Below, in pieces: positions 1 to 8,009 of a stretch of DNA of 64,000 nt (position 1 is its first letter; every line of letters begins with the position of its first letter). The stretch comes from Bog-756 sp963777665 (GTDB lineage: Bacteria > Actinomycetota > Acidimicrobiia > Acidimicrobiales > RAAP-2). Below the pieces are notes generated by a model. It was not told the DNA's origin. It did no database searches and saw only the letters and a program-made list of their open reading frames with translations. Made by a program: the position numbers and the translations under genes. The stretch spans positions 744,001 through 808,000 of the forward strand of contig CAVZRJ010000001.1 in the NCBI GenBank assembly GCA_963777665.1, given 5' to 3'.

Positions 1-2
1 TA

Positions 3-46
3 AGTGGGCGCTGGAGGACTCGAACCTCCGACCTCAGCCGTGTGAA
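3..46. repeat. left attachment site (displaced 3' part of tRNA-Val)
   Basis: These 44 bases match the T-arm, acceptor 3' strand and part of the anticodon arm of the tRNA-Val gene at 16638-16711, with one difference (G at 13, A at 16646). The left copy gives a fully Watson-Crick T stem while the intact gene has a wobble. This suggests the left copy is the displaced original 3' end and the right copy was supplied by the element. No 5' tRNA half precedes it here, so it is not a functional tRNA gene. Confidence 0.85.
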
Positions 47-150
47 TGCGGCCCCTGCCTACGCACTGGACGACGCCAGACGGCGCATAACGCTCTGAGC
101 TGGGACGATGGTGGCACCGGACGACCCCCGACTGTGGCCCACGGCGAAGG

Positions 151-198
151 TTGTGGAGCATTTTGTGGAGCATTTTGTGGAGCATTTTGTGGAGCATT
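151..198 (+). repeat. four tandem 12-bp repeats, probable integrase arm-type sites
   Basis: The unit TTGTGGAGCATT is repeated four times without interruption. The same core GTGGAGCA recurs at the other end of the island at 16561-16568 and 16572-16579, and inverted at 16541-16548, right beside the integrase start. Presence at both ends just inside the attachment repeats is what arm-type binding sites of a tyrosine recombinase would look like. The function is inferred. Confidence 0.6.
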
Positions 199-312
199 TC
201 CGGTGGGATTCAGAACCGCACGGCGCCTTCGGGGGCTCTTCCGCCCCTCACCACTTGATCTCCGACATCGTCCTGCGAGACCGGGATCATCGGCGCCGGG
301 GCCAGCTCCCAA

Positions 313-816
313 TCATGGCGGTCCGCCGAGGGCGGCCAAGGCCTCGTCGATTCGGAGGTACATGCGCCCTCCTACGTCTCCCTCGACCAGTCTGAATCCG
401 AACTTCGCATAGAAGGCACGGGCCGCTTCATCGATCGGATCGACAGCGATGAACCGTGCGGCCACGTGCGTTCCGGCATCGGCTGCCCGCTCGATCGCTT
501 CGATCAGCAGATCGCGACCCAGCCCCTGCCCCTGTCGCTCATCGGCGATGGCGAAGCGGGCCAGCAGCACCATCCCGATGTCGAATTTCGGCAGCCCTCG
601 CCCATACCGGGTGGGCAGCGCCTCCTTGCGCACTCCCCCCATCGTGAGGGCGTAGTACCCGACCACGCGATCGGCATCGTCCAGCAACAGAAACGCCCGC
701 GACAGGTCGCGTCGTTGATTGTCGAGCGCGTGGACACTCAGCCAATCGTCGAGGTCCTTCACCCCACAGCTGAAATTGCCGACCTCGTGGTGATCATCGA
801 GGCGTTCGACACGCAC
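313..816 (-). CDS. GNAT acetyltransferase toxin (TacT-like)
   Basis: 167-residue GNAT-fold protein. The acetyl-CoA pyrophosphate loop RQGQGLG lies at residues 94-100 and the C-terminal AFYAKFGF (Tyr136) matches the catalytic tyrosine region of TacT/AtaT-type toxins, which acetylate the amino group of charged tRNAs and stop translation. It starts with GTG directly after the TGA of the upstream DUF1778 gene, so the two are translationally coupled. That pairing is the usual layout of this toxin-antitoxin class. The tRNA target is inferred from the family. Confidence 0.8.
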   Translation of the reverse strand: MRVERLDDHHEVGNFSCGVKDLDDWLSVHALDNQRRDLSRAFLLLDDADRVVGYYALTMGGVRKEALPTRYGRGLPKFDIGMVLLARFAIADERQGQGLGRDLLIEAIERAADAGTHVAARFIAVDPIDEAARAFYAKFGFRLVEGDVGGRMYLRIDEALAALGGPP

Positions 817-1092
817 TCAGTCGACCCGTTCGAGCCGACGGGCTCGGCGTGCCTGGGCGATCAACTCCTCAGGCGGGCGGACCGGCCCGTCGAGCGCAGC
901 GATGAATCGCTCGTGGTCCTCGTCAGCCAGTCGAATCGTCCGATGTGCCTCCACGAGCTCCGCAGCTTCCGACATCGCTCGATCCAAGAGAAACTCGGAT
1001 ACGGACACGCCCGCCAACCCGGCGGCCTCGGCCAACAGGTCGTCATCGTCCGCTGAGATTCGAACCTCGCGCCGCTTGTCCTTTACTTTCAT
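817..1092 (-). CDS. DUF1778 ribbon-helix-helix antitoxin
   Basis: 91-residue protein opening with a basic strand (KRREVRISADDDDLLAEAA) typical of the RHH DNA-binding fold. A helical C-terminal tail follows that in this family wraps the GNAT toxin. The ATG at 1092 is preferred over the ATG at 1095 because AGGAGG lies 4 bases upstream of the former but only 1 base from the latter. It is first in a two-gene operon with the toxin. It probably represses its own promoter through the inverted repeat at 1105-1120. Confidence 0.8.
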   Translation of the reverse strand: MKVKDKRREVRISADDDDLLAEAAGLAGVSVSEFLLDRAMSEAAELVEAHRTIRLADEDHERFIAALDGPVRPPEELIAQARRARRLERVD

Positions 1093-1104
1093 CATGCCTC
1101 CTGA

Positions 1105-1120
1105 CCGTACGATTGTACGG
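1105..1120. promoter_or_regulatory. inverted-repeat operator of the GNAT/DUF1778 operon
   Basis: CCGTAC-GATT-GTACGG is a perfect 6-bp inverted repeat located 12 bases upstream of the antitoxin start. A similar but imperfect copy (GGACAATCGTAGG) follows at 1155-1167. Paired operators are usual for RHH antitoxin autoregulation. The assignment is inferred. Confidence 0.55.
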
Positions 1121-1251
1121 ACATTCAGCCAATAGGTCAACTCGGAACCGGTCGGACAATCGTAGGCCTGCCACTCCGGGGGTTCGGGACTCGTTTCGAA
1201 TCAGACCGACACGTTGGTTAGGGGCCCTACCCCCGGTCCAGGGGCAGGCTG

Positions 1252-2061
1252 TTAACTCCGGACTGCGAGTACCGACATCGCAATTCCGGCGAAGAGGAAG
1301 CCGCCCCGGTCGTCCAGTTCCAGAAGAGATTGGAGGTACCGCTCGCCTTCGTCAACGGAGATCGCTCCGTCGTCAACTGCATCATGGGTGGCCCGGTCGA
1401 ACGGGCCACCAGCCGCTCGTGCTGATGCAAGAGATGTGTGCACGATTGGAGTAGCCCACGTGGCGGCGACCGACAGGCCGGCACCGATGGCCAGGGCGGG
1501 CAGATTCCTGCCTACCACGGGATTGCGGAATCGAGTCCGCCGATGCCTCTTGATCCTCTCGAAGGTCGCTGGATAAGCGGTCTCGACGATATGCGAACCA
1601 TGGTCGGGCTCCGACAGAACCACGCGTCCACCTGGCTTGAGCACGCGTGCCACCTCGCTAACCGCCGTCTCCACGTCGGGGACGTGGATCAGCAGTGCTC
1701 GCGCCCACACCGCATCGAACGAACCGTCGGAGAACGGGAGGTCAGTTGCCCGACCGATCAGTACCTTCGCAGTGGGAACCCGACCTTGGGCTGCCTTGAT
1801 CATCGTCTCGGACAGGTCAACTCCCACCGCACTTCGGGCCTGTTGATTCATCTTCTCCAGATCGGCTCCAGGCCCACAGCCGATGTCGAGCACCGAATCG
1901 CTATCGGTGAGTTCGAGGAGGCTCAGTGCGCGATCAGCGCCGTAAGCACGCTGGTGGCGCATCCACTCCACGAAGCGGCCCGGATCCGAACTGGACTCGA
2001 TGCTGTCGAAGTCTCCGACTGGCAAACCGTCGCGGCTTGGCCCACCGTCGCGACTGGTCAC
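1252..2061 (-). CDS. class I SAM-dependent methyltransferase
   Basis: 269-residue methyltransferase of the Methyltransf_11/UbiE type. Motif I VLDIGCGPG appears near residues 58-66, followed by the acidic GVDLSE loop and a RVLKPGGRVVLSEPD segment. The C-terminal 100 residues have no motif I recognise. The substrate is unknown. It sits in an island block with two GNAT proteins, a second methyltransferase and an APH-like kinase, a grouping that resembles small-molecule or antibiotic modification genes. That role is inferred only. Confidence 0.75.
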   Translation of the reverse strand: MTSRDGGPSRDGLPVGDFDSIESSSDPGRFVEWMRHQRAYGADRALSLLELTDSDSVLDIGCGPGADLEKMNQQARSAVGVDLSETMIKAAQGRVPTAKVLIGRATDLPFSDGSFDAVWARALLIHVPDVETAVSEVARVLKPGGRVVLSEPDHGSHIVETAYPATFERIKRHRRTRFRNPVVGRNLPALAIGAGLSVAATWATPIVHTSLASARAAGGPFDRATHDAVDDGAISVDEGERYLQSLLELDDRGGFLFAGIAMSVLAVRS

Positions 2062-2179
2062 TCCCCAACCCCCGTGCCCGCCACACTGCGTCTCGAACCT
2101 CTTTGCACGACGCCCAGCCTTTCATGCGTCGACTGTGCCGATGCGTGCCGCTTGCCCGGCGATCTGGGTTAGTGCCGCG

Positions 2180-2764
2180 TCAACCAACGTCTACGGCACC
2201 TACTCTTCGCTGGTAGAGAGCCAGGTGCCAGGAAACAGAAGCGCCGAACTCCGGTGGGCTCGTGATGTCCACCTCTCGTACAAGCTGGAATCCCAGATGC
2301 TCGTAGTAGCGCCGGAGTCCTTGGTTCGAGGCTGGACAGTCAAGACGCAACCAGCTCCGACCTGCCTCGGCAACCTGTTGGTCAGCCCACGTCAACATCG
2401 TTGCACCGAGACCGTTGCCATTCGCATCGCGCGATACGGCAAGCCGGTGCACGTAGCCGGAATCAGAAGGCTGCACCTCCCACACCGGATCGTCCCAACC
2501 CAGAGCGACGGTGCCGATCACCTTGTCCTCGCGGCAGAGCACATGGGTCTCTCGGCGAGCCATCGATGCTTCGACCGTTGCGCTGGGGAAAGGGATGGGC
2601 CAGACGGCCTCTCGTTCAGCTGCTTGCCAGATTGCGGACTCCGTCAGTATCCCGACGACCGCGCTCAGCTCGGTGTGGGTCGCACGGCGAATCTCGAGAT
2701 TCCTGCGGTCGACGTTGGCTGCTCCGATTCCCACGGGCTTGATCATCGCAGCTGTTATGGCCAT
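2180..2764 (-). CDS. GNAT family N-acetyltransferase
   Basis: 194-residue GNAT protein. The beta4/alpha3 acetyl-CoA region reads YVHRLAVSRDANGNGLG and is followed by the LRRYYEHLGF C-terminal signature. The first 25 residues before EIRRATHTE lack homology, so translation may start at an internal ATG such as codon 7. It is divergent from the methyltransferase at 2866. The substrate cannot be read from the sequence; similar proteins act on amino acids, antibiotics or proteins. Confidence 0.7.
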   Translation of the reverse strand: MAITAAMIKPVGIGAANVDRRNLEIRRATHTELSAVVGILTESAIWQAAEREAVWPIPFPSATVEASMARRETHVLCREDKVIGTVALGWDDPVWEVQPSDSGYVHRLAVSRDANGNGLGATMLTWADQQVAEAGRSWLRLDCPASNQGLRRYYEHLGFQLVREVDITSPPEFGASVSWHLALYQRRVGAVDVG

Positions 2765-2865
2765 CGCGTTGCCGAACGGGGCGCCCCGTCCCGGCAGCGT
2801 TGTGGGGCAGGGTGGTCACCTCCTCGCCGAGTCGTCGGTGGCGATCCATCACCTACCCTTTCGAC

Positions 2866-3528
2866 GTGTCCAGCGATGACCACGTGTCGAGGGCCCGGGC
2901 CGTATTCGAGGTGGCTGCCGGGAGTTACGTCCAGTTCGCCGGCACCGACATCAACTCAGCAACAGAACACCCCATTGACCAGTCGTTGCTCGGAGCCTTC
3001 ATCGAGATGATCAAGGGGCCCTCCTTCCTGCGAGTTGCCGATGTCGGGTGCGGGCCCGGTCGGGTGGCGTCATTCATGGCCGATCGTGGTCTGAACGTGG
3101 TTGGCGTCGATGTGTCTCCGGCCATGCTCGCCATCGCAATGACCGCCCATCCGCAAGTTCAGTTCGCACAGGGTCAGCTCGATGCACTTCCCTTTGAGTC
3201 GGGAGGGCTTGCCGCCGTCGTCTGCTGGTACTCGATCATCTACACGCCAGAGGATCGGCTGGTGGAGACGTTCGAGGAGTTGGCGAGGGTCCTGACCCCG
3301 GGAGGTCATCTACTGCTTGCGTTCCAGGCGGAGGGGGAACCACTACACCGAGAGGATGCCTTCGGCTCGGGCCTGCCGCTCACCAGCTACCGACACAGTG
3401 TGAGTGATGTCGTCGGTCTGCTGGAGGAGTCAGGCTTTCGGATCTCCGCCACGGTGATTAGGGCACCTGAGCTGGAACATGAAACCACTTCGCAGGGCTT
3501 CATCGTTGCCAGCAGACATCTCACCTGA
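2866..3528 (+). CDS. class I SAM-dependent methyltransferase
   Basis: About 220-residue methyltransferase with motif I VADVGCGPGRV, acidic loop VVGVDVSPAML and post-I region RVLTPGGHLLLAFQ. The GTG at 2866 is chosen because the open frame upstream to 2800 encodes Arg/Ser-rich sequence with no fold features; GTG at 2887 is an alternative. No clear Shine-Dalgarno is seen. It is distinct in sequence from the methyltransferase at 1252. It is followed by a phosphotransferase on the same strand, with which it may be co-transcribed. Confidence 0.72.
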   Translation: MSSDDHVSRARAVFEVAAGSYVQFAGTDINSATEHPIDQSLLGAFIEMIKGPSFLRVADVGCGPGRVASFMADRGLNVVGVDVSPAMLAIAMTAHPQVQFAQGQLDALPFESGGLAAVVCWYSIIYTPEDRLVETFEELARVLTPGGHLLLAFQAEGEPLHREDAFGSGLPLTSYRHSVSDVVGLLEESGFRISATVIRAPELEHETTSQGFIVASRHLT

Positions 3529-3596
3529 GCACCAAGACCTTGGCCCATTCCCATTGATCGGGGGCACCCTCGATCGATCACTGGTGCAACACTCGT

Positions 3597-4475
3597 GTGA
3601 TGGGAGACGCCGCGGCACTTAGTCCTGAAGCCGCCGCCTCGTTGCTTGCTCGTGAGACCGGGAAGCCGTATCAACTCATCAGGAGGCTGAGCGGCGGCGA
3701 GACAGGGGCTCACGAGTTCCTTGGCGGTGATGGTCGCCCGGTGGTGGTGAAGTGGGACTCGAGGCCAGAGAGTCGCCGACTTCGCGGAGAAGCCGTCGTC
3801 TTGTCAGAGAGGCTCCGGACCGATGCTGACTGGCCAGTTCCAACCCAATCGGTGGTCGATATCGAAGAGGTCCGCTTCGTGCTCCAAGAGTTCATGCCAG
3901 GAAGCCCTCCTGGTCGCTTCGATCACCAGCTCGTGGATCGACTCCTTGATCTCCATTCACGCAGGCTCGGCCTGGCTCGACCAGATGATCCCGTTCACTG
4001 GCCGACGGCCTTGATTGAGACGCTGACCGTTGGAGGGGAGGGGTACTGCCTCCACTCGTCACTCCGGAACTTCGATGGGCGCACCCGATCACTCGTTGAC
4101 CGGGTCGAGGCATTCGGAAGCACGATCGGGGAGTCCGATCTCATCGGACGCGACATCGTTCACTGGGACCTTCACGGCGGGAATCTCTTAATTTCCGATG
4201 GCTCGCTCGCTGCCGTCGTCGACACAGACTTCTGCGTGGTGGGTGACGCCAGTTTCGACCTTGTCACCTTGGCCCTGACGAGCCTGACCATCCCCTGTGA
4301 GCCCGGCGTGCGCACCCGATTGTTTGCTTCTGCATTCGATGATCTGGACGAACTCACGACACAGGCCTATCTGGCCCACCTGTTCATTCGGATCATCGAT
4401 TGGCCAATCCGACGCAGGCAGTTCGATGAGGTGGAGTTCTGGCTTGCCAGAGCGGACGAGATGCTCAAGATCTGA
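3597..4475 (+). CDS. aminoglycoside phosphotransferase (APH) family kinase
   Basis: 292-residue small-molecule kinase. An N-lobe lysine lies in VVVKWD (about residue 52), the catalytic loop HWDLHGGN (Asp191, Asn196) follows, and the metal-binding VVDTD (about 209) comes after it. This is the APH/choline kinase-like superfamily, whose members phosphorylate aminoglycosides, capreomycin/viomycin, macrolides or cell metabolites. GTG 3597 and ATG 3600 are adjacent starts. The position in the mobile island beside acetyl- and methyltransferases suggests, but does not prove, a resistance role. Confidence 0.75.
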   Translation: MMGDAAALSPEAAASLLARETGKPYQLIRRLSGGETGAHEFLGGDGRPVVVKWDSRPESRRLRGEAVVLSERLRTDADWPVPTQSVVDIEEVRFVLQEFMPGSPPGRFDHQLVDRLLDLHSRRLGLARPDDPVHWPTALIETLTVGGEGYCLHSSLRNFDGRTRSLVDRVEAFGSTIGESDLIGRDIVHWDLHGGNLLISDGSLAAVVDTDFCVVGDASFDLVTLALTSLTIPCEPGVRTRLFASAFDDLDELTTQAYLAHLFIRIIDWPIRRRQFDEVEFWLARADEMLKI

Positions 4476-4691
4476 CCAACGACGAATGAACCATGAGGAG
4501 CGGCCGGAGCGGGGCAGCTTGCGACCTGCAAGGGGCCTCCGGCCGATGAGCGACCTCGACCCGGCGTTGGGGGTCAGTCTGTTCAGGTAACCGGGGATCG
4601 TCCCAGAAAGGCCGGGTTCCATCGGTGCCTGACCCGTTGGGGCGACGCCCTCTTCGAACTGTGCGACGCCGCGCTGTGCACCGGTGGCCCC

Positions 4692-5915
4692 GTGGCCTCT
4701 GTTCCGTCGCTCTCCTTGGAGCCCGAGTTCCGCCGCTCCCATGGCTCGCTCTACAAGGGCCTGGTGCGTGGTCGCCTCGACGAGGAGCGCTTCAAGGATC
4801 TCTTGGTCGAGCACCGGCCGACGGGGTGGCCCGAGATCTTCGCCGTCGACGCCTCGACCTGGGACCGCTGCGACGCAGAGTGCAGCCCTGAGCGGGGCTT
4901 TTACTACTCGGCGTCCAAACACTCGGCCGGCCAGCCCATCGTGGCCGGCTGGTCCTACCAGTGGATCGCCCAGCTGGACTTCAGCGCCGACAGCTGGACT
5001 GCACCCCTCGACGCCCGGCGCATCCATCCCGACGAGGACGCCACCACTGCCACCATCGAGCAGGTCCAAGAGCTGGTCGAACGGCTCGGGACGCCGGCGG
5101 CGGTCCCGATGTTCGTCTTCGACGCCGGCTACGACCCCATCGCGCTGACCGCCGGGCTGGACCAAACCCGCGCCCAGGTGCTGGTGCGCATCCGGGGCGA
5201 CCGCGTCTTCTACCGCGATCCATCGCCACGCGGGCCAAGGACGCGTGGTCGGCCCCGGCGCCACGGCAGACGCCTCAAGCTTTCCGAGGCGCGCACGATG
5301 GGCCGCCCCGACGCCGAGCTTGCCACCACCGATCCCCGTTACGGCACGGTGCGGGTCCGGGCCTGGCACGGCGTGCACCCGAGGATCATCGGACGCGGTC
5401 GTTGGGCGGGCGACGACGCACCGCCCATCGTGCGCGGCAGTGTGTTGCGCGTCGACGTCGAACACCTGCCTCGGCCCGATGACCGGGCCAAAAAGACCTT
5501 GTGGCTGTGGTGGGGAGGCGACGGCGAGCCTGACCTCGACCTGTGCTTCCGGGCCTATCTGCGTCGCTTCGACCTCGAGCACACCTACCGCTTCTCGAAG
5601 AACACACTCGGGTGGACGACACCGAGTCTGTGCACACCTGAACAGGCCGATCGTTGGACATGGATCGTCCTCGCCGCGCTGACCCAGCTACGCCTCGCTC
5701 GTGGTCTCGTCGACGACCTCCGACTGCCCTGGGAACGGCCGCTCGGTGCGGCCAAACTCACCCCGGCGCGTGTGCGGCGGGGATTTCGTCGACTTCGTGC
5801 GACGATCGGCACCCCAGCCAGTCCACCGAAATCCGATCGGGCCGGCCCAGGACGCCCCAAGGGCACCGTCACCGGCCCTCGACAGCGCTATCCAGTCATT
5901 AAAACGTCAGCGTGA
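4692..5915 (+). CDS. DDE transposase of an insertion sequence
   Basis: 407 residues from the GTG at 4692. Probable catalytic residues are Asp53 (IFAVDAS), Asp144 (FVFDAGYD) and Glu296 (FDLEHTYRFSKNTLGW, the YREK-like signature of IS4-type enzymes). The frame stays open upstream to before 4600 and encodes GFHRCLTRWGDALFELCDAALC, which looks like the normal N-terminus of this family. The real start is therefore probably upstream, or the N-terminus was lost. I could not find convincing terminal inverted repeats. Confidence 0.75.
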   Translation: MASVPSLSLEPEFRRSHGSLYKGLVRGRLDEERFKDLLVEHRPTGWPEIFAVDASTWDRCDAECSPERGFYYSASKHSAGQPIVAGWSYQWIAQLDFSADSWTAPLDARRIHPDEDATTATIEQVQELVERLGTPAAVPMFVFDAGYDPIALTAGLDQTRAQVLVRIRGDRVFYRDPSPRGPRTRGRPRRHGRRLKLSEARTMGRPDAELATTDPRYGTVRVRAWHGVHPRIIGRGRWAGDDAPPIVRGSVLRVDVEHLPRPDDRAKKTLWLWWGGDGEPDLDLCFRAYLRRFDLEHTYRFSKNTLGWTTPSLCTPEQADRWTWIVLAALTQLRLARGLVDDLRLPWERPLGAAKLTPARVRRGFRRLRATIGTPASPPKSDRAGPGRPKGTVTGPRQRYPVIKTSA

Positions 5916-6076
5916 CGAGGTAGTGAGGGTTTAATTGCAAGCTCAGGTGATGGCGACCAAAATCGGGCAAGATTGCGCACGGCGAGACAAATGGTCGGCT
6001 GGCGAGTGGGCTGTGGCAGTCGATCTTCATGATCCTGGCGGGTTCCTCGCGGCCGCCCATCGGATAGGGAGTTGAT

Positions 6077-6853
6077 GTGATGTTGGGACAGGACAAGGTT
6101 CGGAGCGGTCGACGGCTTGGCCCGTTCACCGGACGGCAACTCACGGTCGTCATCGTGGCGATCTCGGGGGCAATTGTGTTGACTCCAGTGGCCGCAATGG
6201 CCGCGGTTGGAGCCTTCACCAGTTCGACCGCCACGCCAGCGGTCACGGCGACGAACTCGGCCACGGTCGCTGGAGGAAAGGGTGTTTCCGGCGCTGCGAC
6301 CGGCGGCGGCAATGTCGCCCGCTACGGCGTGACCGGATCCGCGAGCGGCACTCAAGGAATCGGAGTCGAGGGCACCGGAACGCAATACGGCGTGTACTCG
6401 AACGGTTCACTCGGTGTCGCAACCGGGAAGTCGTTGGCCTGTACGGGTTGCGTGGGGCGCAGCGCCCTGTCAAGCACCGCCGTAGCCGGGAAACTCCTCT
6501 ATCAGCAATCCGCCCTCGTCTTCGGACCGTGGAACGGCTCGACGGTGGCCTCGTTCACAGTGCCCGCTGGACTCATGTGCGTGCAGGGCTCGGCGTCGGC
6601 GTACGCAACGAGCGTGCCCGTTGCTTTCCGTGTCTATTTTTCGGCCTCAGGTGGTGCTCCTACTCCGGCTTACGGGTTGTTGCTGAACCAGGTCAATGTT
6701 CACGAGACGCTCGCATCTGAGGGCGTGTTTTGCGCCTCCGTCTCCGCCGGGACGTACTCCTACAAGAGTGGGACCGTAAGCGCGGGTGGAGGAGTGGGGA
6801 CATCTGACGGCAACGACCTGGCGAGTATCGTAGTCCAGGTGTTCTCGCAGTAG
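6077..6853 (+). CDS. secreted protein of unknown function
   Basis: 258 residues with a basic N-terminus and a hydrophobic segment at about 21-43 (LTVVIVAISGAIVLTPVAAMAAVGAF), read as a signal peptide or membrane anchor. A Ser/Thr/Ala/Gly-rich mature part follows, with several GVTG/GVEGTG turns resembling a short beta-solenoid and then a globular C-terminus. AGGGAG at 6066-6071 supports starts at GTG 6077 or ATG 6080. No catalytic motif was recognised. It lies between the transposase and the Doc module and is probably island cargo. Confidence 0.6.
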   Translation: MMLGQDKVRSGRRLGPFTGRQLTVVIVAISGAIVLTPVAAMAAVGAFTSSTATPAVTATNSATVAGGKGVSGAATGGGNVARYGVTGSASGTQGIGVEGTGTQYGVYSNGSLGVATGKSLACTGCVGRSALSSTAVAGKLLYQQSALVFGPWNGSTVASFTVPAGLMCVQGSASAYATSVPVAFRVYFSASGGAPTPAYGLLLNQVNVHETLASEGVFCASVSAGTYSYKSGTVSAGGGVGTSDGNDLASIVVQVFSQ

Positions 6854-7133
6854 ACAGCCCTCATACTGCACGCTGCTATTTGGCACGACGGTCGTAGGAC
6901 CCAACCGCTACGCAACTTACCCGTAGCGGGATGAAGTTTGCGGAGGCGTACACCCACATGCTGTGAGGTCGGATCCTCCTTGTCCGCGACGGACCAGGCG
7001 ACGCCGACCGGAGTCAGGCAGTTCCTCGCTGGTGCCCTCGAAGTGCCGGTCGGTCAGCTCGCGGATGGCAAGCACGTGGCATATTGCGCCCACAGCCGGC
7101 GGTAGGTGGCACCCCCGGCGATGAGTCACTCGC
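6854..7133. other. intergenic region without a recognised gene
   Basis: This stretch lies between the secreted protein and the antitoxin operator. Short open frames exist on both strands but none has protein-like composition or a ribosome-binding site. No repeat or clear terminator was seen. Confidence 0.4.
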
Positions 7134-7147
7134 GATAGCGCGCTATC
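7134..7147. promoter_or_regulatory. 14-bp palindromic operator of the RHH/Doc operon
   Basis: GATAGCGCGCTATC is a perfect palindrome ending 8 bases before the antitoxin ATG at 7156. Binding there by the RHH antitoxin would block transcription or initiation, as in phd-doc type autoregulation. The role is inferred from position and symmetry. Confidence 0.6.
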
Positions 7148-7155
7148 ATGATGGC

Positions 7156-7368
7156 ATGGCGAAAAAGACCACCACAGTCCGGCTGCCAGAGGAGTTGGCC
7201 ACCACGGTCGAAGTAGTCGCTCGAGGGCGAGGTATCAGTGTCAACACGCTCGTCGTGGATGCATTGACCGCGGAAGTCGAGCGGGTACGACATGACGAGG
7301 ATTTCATGGACAAGCTCCGTGAGATCACCGAGCGAGACAAGGAGATTCTGGACCGATTGGCGCAATGA
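7156..7368 (+). CDS. ribbon-helix-helix antitoxin
   Basis: 70-residue protein with an Arc/MetJ-type N-terminus (TTTVRLPEELATTVEVVARGRGISVN) and an acidic/basic helical tail rich in Glu and Lys. The ATG at 7156 is chosen because it begins the RHH strand right after the operator; earlier in-frame ATGs give unrelated sequence. The gene overlaps the downstream Doc toxin by 4 bases (ATGA), so the two are translationally coupled. Neutralisation of the toxin is inferred from the pairing. Confidence 0.78.
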   Translation: MAKKTTTVRLPEELATTVEVVARGRGISVNTLVVDALTAEVERVRHDEDFMDKLREITERDKEILDRLAQ

Positions 7369-7754
7369 GGTACCTCAGCCTGGCTGAGGCTCTCGTCGTC
7401 GCGGAAGCCGTCACGGGTCTCGATCTCACGACGTTGTCCCGAAGCCCACGGATCGACCTCCTCGACTCGGCGCTCCACGCCCCGCAGGCTTCCTTCGGCG
7501 GTCAGGAGCTCTACCCGGGCTTCATCGATAAGGCGGCGGTGCTCGCCGTCCGGATCGCGAAGAATCACCCGCTGCTCGACGGCAACAAGCGACTCGCTTG
7601 GGGCTGTCTGGTCATGTTCGTGATGCTGAACGGGCACCAGCTTGAGGTTCTCGCTGATGACGCCGTCTCGACCATGCTGGCGGTCGCTTCAGGTGAGTGC
7701 GATGAAGCTGGCATGGCCCAATGGCTTGCCGACCGGATCGAGCGCGCTGAGTAG
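7365..7754 (+). CDS. doc: Doc-like toxin, Fic/DOC family
   Basis: 129 residues, the normal length for Doc. The Fic core is HPLLDGNKRLAW at residues 68-79 (His68, Asp72, Asn74, Lys75, Arg76), which fits the Doc version of the HxFx(D/N)GNxxR motif. Doc enzymes phosphorylate EF-Tu and stop translation; other Fic proteins transfer AMP. It starts at ATG 7365 overlapping the stop of the RHH antitoxin. Pairing with an RHH rather than a Phd-type antitoxin is common in actinobacteria. Confidence 0.82.
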   Translation: MRYLSLAEALVVAEAVTGLDLTTLSRSPRIDLLDSALHAPQASFGGQELYPGFIDKAAVLAVRIAKNHPLLDGNKRLAWGCLVMFVMLNGHQLEVLADDAVSTMLAVASGECDEAGMAQWLADRIERAE

Positions 7755-8009
7755 CCTTCGAGCCGGCGATGTGGGGCACCCTGCGAGCCCCGTACAACGG
7801 GATACCCAGTGACCGGGTACTCGTGCTGCCGTGCTCCAGGAGGCGCCCAGGTTGTCACCGGCGACGCGCGGGGTCATGCCTCTAGCGCCCTCTCAAAGCT
7901 GAGCCAGGAAGGACCATCCCAGGCAGGGATTGGGCTCGTGCCAGCTTCATGAAGACGTAAGGCAGCCAAGGTAAGGTTCAAGAAGCTGGGGCTGCCGAAA
8001 GGATCAAAC

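Noticed and set aside
1..75. A tRNA gene at the left end of the window
   Set aside because: Only the 3' half matches tRNA-Val; the sequence after position 46 does not complete the anticodon and D arms. It is an attachment-site remnant.
151..198. CRISPR or satellite repeat
   Set aside because: Four 12-bp units with no spacers and no cas genes; the core is shared with the integrase end, which fits arm sites better.
4476..5940. Terminal inverted repeats of the DDE transposase element
   Set aside because: I compared sequence on both sides by eye and found no convincing inverted repeat or target duplication.
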